Source of the DNA: Phascolarctobacterium sp.
GTDB taxonomy: Bacteria; Bacillota; Negativicutes; Acidaminococcales; Acidaminococcaceae
DNA length: 23,251 nucleotides
Direction: 5' to 3'
NCBI GenBank assembly: GCA_016302525.1
Contig: JAEDNJ010000004.1
Span: forward strand, 1 to 23,251
Under the pieces are notes generated by a model. That model had not been told where the DNA came from and ran no database searches. It was given only the letters and a program-made list of their open reading frames with translations. This document shows, piece after piece, positions 7,010 through 13,244 of this stretch. Numbering within the stretch: the first letter of the stretch is position 1; each line of letters starts with the position of its first letter. The translations under genes were made by a program, and so were the position numbers.

Positions 7010-9052
7010 ATGAATTTACAGAAGAAGATTGATGTTCTAGAGCACGCGCTGACCTCGGCCTGCGGTTCCTATCACAGCCTGAATCTGACAAAGGGTTTAG
7101 TGCTGGGGGCGATGTGGCAAAATTTCCACCAAAAGGAGTATGGCGTTGACGAGAAAACGAGAATGCTGGATAACGCCTCCTATAGTGAGGTTGTTGCCTA
7201 CTGGGGCAATAAGCTGAATGATGAGGAAAAGCCGGCTTTTTTTGCCTTTTTTGATAGAGAAAACCTGCTGAAGCGTTATGCCGAGGGAGAGACCCATGTT
7301 TGGCACCGCTTCTGGATTAGGAACATTATGTTTGAGCCCATGCTCAACGAGCAGCACGTTATGATGTATGAGGACGAGGAAACAGGTGATGTGCTGGCTA
7401 TTGCCTATGGCTTGGATTTGACCCAAAAGCATTATGATGAGGAAAAATACAAGAAGGAGCTGCGCAAGAGCCACGGACAGCTGCAGCAGGCTCTGCTTAC
7501 GGCTCAGCACGCCAATGAGGCTAAGACCGAGTTCCTCAACAATATGTCACATGACATTCGTACCCCGATGAACGCCATTATTGGCTTCACCTCCCTAGCT
7601 GCTGCCCACATTGAAAATACTGAAAAGGTTAAGGACTGCTTAAAGAAGATTGCTACCTCCAGCGAGCATTTGCTTTCGCTTATTAATGATGTGCTGGACA
7701 TGAGCAGAATTGAAAGCGGCAAGGTGAAGATTAACGCTAAGCCCCTACACCTGCCTGATTTACTCCACGACATTCGCACTATTGTGCAGCCCAGTATTTC
7801 CTCGAAGCAGCTGGACTTTTTAATCGATACAGTTGATGTACTGGATGAGGATATTATTGCTGATAAGCTGAGACTGACACAAATCATCCTGAATATTCTG
7901 GGCAATGCTATCAAGTTCAACAAGACGAGAGGCACAGTTGGTCTGCGTGTTAAGCAACTCAAGAATGCGCCGCATGGCTTTGCCTGCTATGAATTCATCA
8001 TTCGCGATACGGGTATCGGCATTAGCAAGGAATTTATGGACCATATCTTTGAGTCCTTTACGCGTGAGGAAAGCTATACCACGAGCGGTATTCCCGGCAC
8101 TGGTCTCGGCATGGCCATCACGAAGAATATTGTCGATATGATGGGCGGCACTATCTCTGTTAAGAGTGAGGTGGGCGTTGGCACCGAGTTCGTTGTAAGC
8201 CTGCCCTTTAGGCTGAGCGGCGAAAGAAAGGTTTACGAAAAGGTTGAAAGTCTGCAGGGCCTGCGGGTGCTGGTAGCGGATGATGATACTAATACCTGCC
8301 TGAGCATTGCTAATATGCTGTCGGAAATCGGTATGCGCTCGGAATGGACTGTTTCTGGCAAGGAGGCCGTTATCCGCGCGAAGCACGCCGTAGAGATTGG
8401 CGACGAATTCTATGCTTATATTATCGACTGGCTGATGCCGGATATGAACGGTATAGAGACTGTAAGGCGTATTCGTCAGGTTATTGGCGACGGCAAGCCC
8501 ATCATTATTCTTACCGCCTACGATTGGTCGGATATTGAGGAGGAGGCTAGGGCGGCTGGCGTAACCTGCTTCTGCGAAAAGCCACTCTTTATGTCGGAGC
8601 TGCGCGACATTCTTTCGCAGCCTCGTCCTATGCCAGCTACTAAGCCGGAGCCGGAAATTCTTTCTGGCGAGGGCAAGCGTATCCTCTTGGTTGAGGATAA
8701 CGAGCTGAATCAGGAAATTGCTACCTATATCCTAGAGGATGTTGGCTTTGAGGTTGATATCGTCAGCGATGGCAGCATTGCTGTAGAAAAGCTGCTGAGA
8801 GAGGAAAATCGCATTTATGACCTCATTCTGATGGATATCCAAATGCCGATTATGGATGGCTATGAGGCTACACGCCGTATTCGTGCTCTAGGCGACGATT
8901 ATTGCGCTCATGTGCCCATTATCGCTATGACAGCCAACGCCTTTGAAGAGGATAGAGAGAAGGCTTATGCTGCTGGCATGGATGATTATCTGTCTAAGCC
9001 CATTGATGTGAAGCTCCTGCTGCGTACTATCAGAGGCGCTGTGCATAAATAG
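7010..9052 (+). CDS. Soluble hybrid histidine kinase with two receiver domains (orphan)
   Basis: 680 residues from ATG 7010. A GTG directly before it at 7007 is also possible; GGGGAG lies nine bases before the ATG. The first 145 residues are a soluble sensor region, PAS-like in outline, with no membrane helix. A short coiled coil leads into HisKA with H181 in NMSHDIRTPMNAIIG. The HATPase domain has DTGIGIS and GTGLGMAITK. Two receivers follow: receiver 1 (about 418-535) with phospho-acceptor near D473 in YIIDWLMPDMNG, and receiver 2 (about 556-675) with D609 in LILMDIQMPIMDG and SKPID. Both keep the acidic pocket and lysine. There is no HPt and no partner regulator beside it, so phosphate must pass to a protein encoded elsewhere. 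The signal is unknown. Confidence 0.92.
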   Translation: MNLQKKIDVLEHALTSACGSYHSLNLTKGLVLGAMWQNFHQKEYGVDEKTRMLDNASYSEVVAYWGNKLNDEEKPAFFAFFDRENLLKRYAEGETHVWHRFWIRNIMFEPMLNEQHVMMYEDEETGDVLAIAYGLDLTQKHYDEEKYKKELRKSHGQLQQALLTAQHANEAKTEFLNNMSHDIRTPMNAIIGFTSLAAAHIENTEKVKDCLKKIATSSEHLLSLINDVLDMSRIESGKVKINAKPLHLPDLLHDIRTIVQPSISSKQLDFLIDTVDVLDEDIIADKLRLTQIILNILGNAIKFNKTRGTVGLRVKQLKNAPHGFACYEFIIRDTGIGISKEFMDHIFESFTREESYTTSGIPGTGLGMAITKNIVDMMGGTISVKSEVGVGTEFVVSLPFRLSGERKVYEKVESLQGLRVLVADDDTNTCLSIANMLSEIGMRSEWTVSGKEAVIRAKHAVEIGDEFYAYIIDWLMPDMNGIETVRRIRQVIGDGKPIIILTAYDWSDIEEEARAAGVTCFCEKPLFMSELRDILSQPRPMPATKPEPEILSGEGKRILLVEDNELNQEIATYILEDVGFEVDIVSDGSIAVEKLLREENRIYDLILMDIQMPIMDGYEATRRIRALGDDYCAHVPIIAMTANAFEEDREKAYAAGMDDYLSKPIDVKLLLRTIRGAVHK

Positions 9053-9190
9053 GGGCGCTCATTAAGTAGCAGCTTTGTGTATGGGGTGCATAGCCGAGAT
9101 AGCTGCTAAGGTATGGCGTTGTTTATGACTTATGTAGCTTAAATAATAGCTTCTAAGGCATGGCTTAGTGTAAAATTGCATAGGTATAAC

Positions 9191-9233
9191 AAAAGGCATA
9201 GCTATATCGCTAAGGATGTGGCTATGCTTTTTT
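9191..9233 (+). terminator. Rho-independent terminator after the second kinase
   Basis: GCATAGC (9196-9202) pairs with GCTATGC (9221-9227), extended by AAAA/TTTT pairs, and is followed by six T residues. It lies about 140 bases after the kinase stop. Between the stop and this hairpin (9053-9190) nothing else is recognisable. Confidence 0.75.
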
Positions 9234-9254
9234 CTTGGGTAATTTTAGCAAATA

Positions 9255-9269
9255 TTTGTCAATGACAAA
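9255..9269. promoter_or_regulatory. Perfect palindrome, candidate operator (copy 1)
   Basis: TTTGTCAATGACAAA is a 15-base perfect inverted repeat about one central base. Its 13-base core TTGTCAATGACAA occurs identically at 10106-10118. It lies just after the kinase terminator, at the start of the roughly 190-base leader region of the small secreted-protein gene, with AT-rich promoter-like sequence (TTGAAC at 9273, TATACT at 9301) downstream, although that pair is spaced too widely to be a standard promoter. The regulator is unknown; the nearby tandem-HTH protein is the obvious candidate. Confidence 0.55.
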
Positions 9270-9457
9270 ATGTTGAACTGCCTTGCATAAAAAATCCATA
9301 TATACTAAGATTGTTATGTAAGTACAATTCTAGGCTTGCTGGAAGAGGTGTTGTACCGTTTCAGCAACGTTTGTGTATGCTCAACTAGCTTGAGACTGTT
9401 TTTTGCCTTGAATTGTGCTGTGATAAGAGGAATGCGAAGATGAAAGGTGGTTTTATT

Positions 9458-9961
9458 ATGAAACGCATTATTTGTTTGCTTGTAATTGTTATGACTATGT
9501 TGACAGCTTCTGTTTGCTCTGCGGCAGAGCTTGCAGGTGGGTATACAAAGTATTATAATCGTTGCATTGTCCAGGTTAATGGACCAAGCAAAATGATTTG
9601 GGACAAAATGCCGGCATTTATACTCACTGTTAAAAACTCCAATGGAACTCCGGGAAAGGCCAGAGTAGATGTATACGCAGCGAATGGAAATCGTATCGCG
9701 AACTACAATGTATACAACAAATTGGAGTTGAAGCCTCAAATAGTTGCGAGAAAGTATTCTATTAAAATCACTCCTATCAGCAGCGCCAATATGAATTGGC
9801 GATTAGAGAAGAATTATAACCAAGTTCATAATTCCTATCCCTATAGCCTACAGTCTCAAAAAACTAGTACAGCTGCTAAAACAACCAAGAAAACCAATAA
9901 TACTAGCAGCAAATCCAAAGTAACCCCTAGTCCGTTTTTTGATATAGACATACGTGTTTAG
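9458..9961 (+). CDS. Small secreted protein of unknown function
   Basis: 167 residues from ATG 9458, chosen because AAAGGTGG ends seven bases upstream and the protein then starts directly with a signal peptide. An upstream in-frame ATG (9440) and TTG/GTG codons would only add residues in front of the signal. Residues 1-22 form a classic signal peptide (MKRI, then a hydrophobic run, then ASVCSAA), with cleavage expected near 22-23. The mature part (about 24-130) is rich in Tyr, Asn and alternating hydrophobic residues, suggesting a beta-rich fold. One Cys remains (C36). The tail (133-158) is low-complexity Lys/Thr/Ser. I do not recognise a family. The gene is AT-richer than the housekeeping genes, is monocistronic between two terminators, and has the shared palindrome upstream. 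Confidence 0.8.
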   Translation: MKRIICLLVIVMTMLTASVCSAAELAGGYTKYYNRCIVQVNGPSKMIWDKMPAFILTVKNSNGTPGKARVDVYAANGNRIANYNVYNKLELKPQIVARKYSIKITPISSANMNWRLEKNYNQVHNSYPYSLQSQKTSTAAKTTKKTNNTSSKSKVTPSPFFDIDIRV

Positions 9962-10050
9962 CCTGCTGGTAGAGACTGATTGGTCGTATGCGCTTAGCTG
10001 TTTAGCGTTATAATAATCTCGCTCTTAGCGGTAAGTTTAAGAAAACATCG

Positions 10051-10090
10051 AAAAAGTCTCAGCTTGTAGAATGATGAGCTGAGACTTTTT
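10051..10090. terminator. Strong bidirectional terminator after the small secreted-protein gene
   Basis: AAAAAGTCTCAGCT (10051-10064) and AGCTGAGACTTTTT (10077-10090) form a perfect 14-base-pair stem with a 12-base loop. The T-run on either strand could terminate transcription from both sides. Confidence 0.9.
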
Positions 10091-10105
10091 GTTTGTGACA
10101 ATGCT

Positions 10106-10118
10106 TTGTCAATGACAA
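10106..10118. promoter_or_regulatory. Perfect palindrome, candidate operator (copy 2) with flanking half-sites
   Basis: TTGTCAATGACAA, identical to the core of the site at 9255-9269. Two further TGACA half-sites flank it at 10096-10100 and 10124-10128, so the whole block 10096-10128 looks like a cluster of binding sites. It ends just upstream of the candidate promoter (10135-10162) of the tandem-HTH gene, a position suited to autoregulation. Confidence 0.6.
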
Positions 10119-10134
10119 TTGTATGACAGATATA

Positions 10135-10162
10135 TGTACATAGAAATATTATTTGCTATAAT
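10135..10162 (+). promoter_or_regulatory. Candidate promoter of the tandem-HTH gene
   Basis: TGTACA (10135-10140; four of six match TTGACA), a 16-base spacer, then a perfect TATAAT (10157-10162). It gives a leader of about 190 bases that carries both copies of the duplicated start region. Confidence 0.5.
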
Positions 10163-10389
10163 TAGGGTTAAGGAATATATAAGTTTAGAACTAGGATAAT
10201 AGATTTTAGTAAAGCTGTAAGTAGCAAGAGAAAATTGCAAATGTTTAAAGAAAGCTTTGCACAAGATAATTTTGCAATAATTAGTTTAAAGGGAAATATG
10301 CATTTGGAGTTAGGATAATAAATTCTAGTGCAGGGGTAAGGAGTAAGAGTGTCTTAAAAATGTTTAAGGAAAGATTTACACAATTATTA
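10152..10389 (+). repeat. Tandem duplication of the HTH gene's leader and start codon
   Basis: Copy A (10152-10270) and copy B (10271-10389) align without gaps at an offset of 119 bases. By hand about 84 of the first 113 positions are identical. Each copy contains TTTGC[TA]ATAATTAG, TAGGATAATA, GTAAG and an ATG beginning MFKE. Copy B holds the true start of the 508-residue regulator (10360). Copy A holds a 25-codon reading frame (10241-10318) that starts MFKESFAQ and stops before copy B's ATG. It may be a dead copy of the start or a working leader peptide. Confidence 0.85.
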
Positions 10390-11886
10390 GCATTTTTAGA
10401 TATAAGCAACACTGATTTTGCTGCGCAGGCGCAGGTTGACCGCAGCTATATCAGTCATTTGAAAAATGGTCACAGGGTTCCCAAACAGGATTCTGATAGC
10501 ATAAAGAAGCTGGCGACTGCTGTTTATGAAATAGCTTTGCAAAAAAATGACATGGCCACAATTTGTGCTTTGCTTGGCTGTGACGGGGCACAGGATAAGT
10601 CTGCTATCATAAATGCTGTCAGAGATTTTTTGTATGCAGATACTAGCTCTTTAGCTAATCGTACTGTTAGTAATGTCAGGTATAACTATTTTGGACATAA
10701 GCTTAATCGGCTCATGGAGCTGCTGGAATTACCCAATATTAAGCTAGCCAAAATGGTAAATATAGACCCATCCCTTATAAGTCGCTTTAGAAGGGGAACG
10801 CGCTTTCCGAAATCAAATAAAAGCTTAATGCTAGAAATCAGTGATAGTCTTTATAATACCATCCTCAAGATGAGAATGGAAAAAGAAGCTGCCAGCTTAA
10901 CCAACATTCCTGAGGAAGCCTTTTCCAGAGAAAGGCTTCATAAATGGCTCTATGGTAGAGAAAAATTTAACGAAGCTGCCGATAAGCTTATTAAGACTAT
11001 TAGCTCCTTTAATTATAAGACAGAATTTCCCATCCTTTCTCTTAGTGAATGTATTTCTGAGGAAGAATTAGCCTGCAAACAAGAGCTATATTGTGGCATT
11101 AAGGGCTTAAGACAGGTCTCTAAACGCTTCCTAGCCCAGGCTTTAACAAAGAAGTGCCGGGAACTACTGCTGTATTCTGACCAGAATATGGAATGGATGT
11201 TCGACCAAAAATTTATCATGGAATGGGCTAGTCTCATGATTTATTGCATAAAAGCCGGGATGACCATTCATATTATACACAATATAAAAAGGAATACAGA
11301 GGAAATGATGGAGGCTGTTACGAAGTGGACACCCTTATATATGTCTGGTCGTATTAATCCTTATTACTCTAAAGGCCTCTATAAAGCTAATGGCTTTACC
11401 CATACCTTGTTTATAGCACCCGGAGCTGCTGCCGTTGAGGGCTGGGGTATCGTGAAAATGGAAGATTCCATAAGCTATCATTACTATGAGGAAGCAAAGC
11501 AGATAGATAAAGCTGTAAAATGCTTTAATAAGATGCTGGAGGATTGCGACCCCTTAATGAAGATTTCTTTAAATGAATTCAGCGAGGACTATAAGAAAAT
11601 TCTTTATGTGATTCAGGAGACTGGTAATGCCGCTAAAGGTCTGCCTGAAGCTGTCAAGCTCGTTAAGGAAAAGAATGGCCCCGATGCTAAGCTTGGTGCT
11701 TATAAGGTATTCAATTTAGAGAAGGTGCCTTTTGCTAATACGAGAATTATTGTAGGCTCTGACTTTATTTGCATAACGAAATTGGACCAGCCTGTTGTAA
11801 ACTATAGTATTTATCATCCCACCATGTGTGATGTAATGCGCAAATATGCAGAAATGGTTTTAGCTGAAATAGGAGCTAAGCTTTAG
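10360..11886 (+). CDS. Regulator with two N-terminal helix-turn-helix domains and an uncharacterised C-terminal domain
   Basis: 508 residues. HTH 1 (about 4-60) reads ...FAAQAQVDRSYISHLKNGHR and HTH 2 (about 112-168) reads ...LAKMVNIDPSLISRFRRGTR. The two units resemble each other (SYISHLKNGHRVPK against SLISRFRRGTRFPK), so one probably arose from the other; both are XRE/Cro-like. Residues about 245-508 are a soluble domain with IHIIHNIKRNTEEM and WTPLYMSGRINPYY, of a type I associate with XRE-family regulators of Clostridia but cannot name. It is predicted to bind DNA and sense something intracellular. The ribosome site is poor: AAGGAG lies 16 bases from the ATG, with only TAAGAG nearer. The gene is AT-rich and transcribed alone, with the palindrome cluster upstream. 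Confidence 0.85.
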   Translation: MFKERFTQLLAFLDISNTDFAAQAQVDRSYISHLKNGHRVPKQDSDSIKKLATAVYEIALQKNDMATICALLGCDGAQDKSAIINAVRDFLYADTSSLANRTVSNVRYNYFGHKLNRLMELLELPNIKLAKMVNIDPSLISRFRRGTRFPKSNKSLMLEISDSLYNTILKMRMEKEAASLTNIPEEAFSRERLHKWLYGREKFNEAADKLIKTISSFNYKTEFPILSLSECISEEELACKQELYCGIKGLRQVSKRFLAQALTKKCRELLLYSDQNMEWMFDQKFIMEWASLMIYCIKAGMTIHIIHNIKRNTEEMMEAVTKWTPLYMSGRINPYYSKGLYKANGFTHTLFIAPGAAAVEGWGIVKMEDSISYHYYEEAKQIDKAVKCFNKMLEDCDPLMKISLNEFSEDYKKILYVIQETGNAAKGLPEAVKLVKEKNGPDAKLGAYKVFNLEKVPFANTRIIVGSDFICITKLDQPVVNYSIYHPTMCDVMRKYAEMVLAEIGAKL

Positions 11887-12041
11887 GATTATTTTAGCTA
11901 GGGCCTGTGCTCGTCATCCTTCTATATATTAGTATCAATTAGAAGATATAAGCTTTTAGCTAGTGCTAGCAGGCTTGTTTGAGCTAGAAAAAATATAATT
12001 ACCATAGAATTTGAGATGAAGAAATACTTATGGAGGTTATT

Positions 12042-12560
12042 GTGAAAAAAATCTTTCGTTCGACACTGGTGGCGGTTTGCGCACTGGGAATAATAGGTAG
12101 TGTAGCTGTTAAGTCTGCTTATGCTTCTCCGCCTACGCCTAACTATAATGAATGTCTTGTTCACGGCCAGCAAAATGTTGCCTGCTTTACCATCATGGGA
12201 GCTAGGATAGAGAAGGAGGAGCCTGCCCTAGAGGAACAGGGAGCAACTAGGCTAACCAGATACGGCTTTGTAGCCCCAGAGGTAAATAAGCTGAACGTCT
12301 TTGTAACGGGTGTAGGAGACAGGGCTGCTAATGGTTCCATATGTATAAGAGCCTTTAATAAAACGGAGCAGCGTGGCTTAGAGATGGAAACAACCTCTAG
12401 AGCTATAAAATGTCTTGATAAGGAAAAAATCAACTTAAGCCATGTCTTTGCCCTGCCTGCTAAGGCTAAAAGCTTGATTGTGGAGCTGAGCTATGACAGC
12501 AATGCAAATACTGGTGAAGCATATAAATACATTTGCAGATACTATTTAGAAATACACTAA
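12042..12560 (+). CDS. Secreted protein with five cysteines, unknown function
   Basis: 172 residues from the GTG at 12042. This start is preferred over the in-frame ATG at 12030 because GGAGG ends five bases before the GTG and would lie inside the gene if the ATG were used. Residues 1-28 are a signal peptide (MKKIF, hydrophobic stretch, then SAYA), with cleavage predicted between A28 and S29. The mature part has Cys 38, 48, 101, 124 and 165, which could form disulfides outside the membrane, and alternating hydrophobic strands near the end (KAKSLIVELSYD, YKYICRYYLEI), suggesting a beta-sandwich. No known family is recognised. It is the first gene of a tightly spaced three-gene operon. A TATAAT at 11994-11999 may be its -10, but no good -35 was seen. 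Confidence 0.78.
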   Translation: MKKIFRSTLVAVCALGIIGSVAVKSAYASPPTPNYNECLVHGQQNVACFTIMGARIEKEEPALEEQGATRLTRYGFVAPEVNKLNVFVTGVGDRAANGSICIRAFNKTEQRGLEMETTSRAIKCLDKEKINLSHVFALPAKAKSLIVELSYDSNANTGEAYKYICRYYLEIH

Positions 12561-12578
12561 GATTGAAGGGTGGATAAA

Positions 12579-13226
12579 ATGGCCAATAAGGTATATGAAA
12601 GCAAAAACATTAAATTTTGTCAGGATGGCAAATATCGTTGGGTTTATGAGCTGGACATGTACAAAAATTCTGCTATAATTAAGGAGTGCTACAGGGTCTT
12701 CTTTATCATTTGTGCGATTGTAACGGTGATTGCCTTCTTTATGAACCTAGGCAGCGGCTTTGTTAAGGCTCTAACTGGTGCTTTGACTATAGGCGGCATT
12801 GTTACGGCAATCTTCATGGTTTTAGGGCTTATTGCTTATCTTATTATTTCCTTCATGTATGGTGGCAAATACTGTGTGCTTTTTGAAATGGACGAAAAGG
12901 GCTTAATGCACGCACAGCAGGAAAAGCACATTAAAAAAGCTCAGCTTATAGGCGCGATTACCGCTCTTACGGGTGCAGCAAGAGGAAACATCGGCACTGT
13001 CGGCACGGGTATTTTAGCAGCTGCAAGAACTAAAATGCATTCTGATTTTGCTGGGATTAAGGTCATTGAGGTAGTGTCAGGATCTAACCTGATTAGGCTA
13101 AATGCTGCCTTAGACAGAAATCAGGTTTATGTCGAAAAAGAAGACCTGGCTTTTGTTCTGCAATATATAGTTAAGCAATGTCCGCAGGCCGAGCTTAAGG
13201 GAGACTATGAGGCTTATATAAAATAG
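12579..13226 (+). CDS. Two-helix membrane protein of unknown function
   Basis: 215 residues from ATG 12579, five bases after AAGGGTGG. An in-frame GTG at 12570 is inside that ribosome site and is rejected. A hydrophilic N-terminus (1-37) with many Tyr and Lys precedes two membrane helices (about 38-56 and 70-93), joined by a short loop. The rest is soluble: a Gly/Ala-rich segment (about 124-150) and then a compact region (155-205) with DFAGIKVIEVVSGSNLIRLN, whose strand pattern loosely recalls bacterial PH-like domains. That comparison is weak. It lies 18 bases after the secreted Cys protein and 18 bases before the LtaS-like gene, so the three are probably co-expressed. It could be an accessory membrane partner of the sulfatase. 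Confidence 0.8.
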   Translation: MANKVYESKNIKFCQDGKYRWVYELDMYKNSAIIKECYRVFFIICAIVTVIAFFMNLGSGFVKALTGALTIGGIVTAIFMVLGLIAYLIISFMYGGKYCVLFEMDEKGLMHAQQEKHIKKAQLIGAITALTGAARGNIGTVGTGILAAARTKMHSDFAGIKVIEVVSGSNLIRLNAALDRNQVYVEKEDLAFVLQYIVKQCPQAELKGDYEAYIK

Positions 13227-13244
13227 GGAGATATTATTAGGAGA

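Noticed and set aside
7820..8386. Minus-strand 188-codon reading frame
   Set aside because: Fully inside the second kinase gene; a shadow of its coding frame with no family resemblance.
9314..9739. Minus-strand 141-codon reading frame
   Set aside because: Antisense to the secreted-protein gene; Cys/Asn-rich random-looking product without a ribosome site.
10096..10128. CRISPR-like or iteron-like repeat
   Set aside because: The TGACA repeats are short, irregularly spaced and form a palindrome cluster, which fits an operator; there are no spacers and no replication gene nearby.
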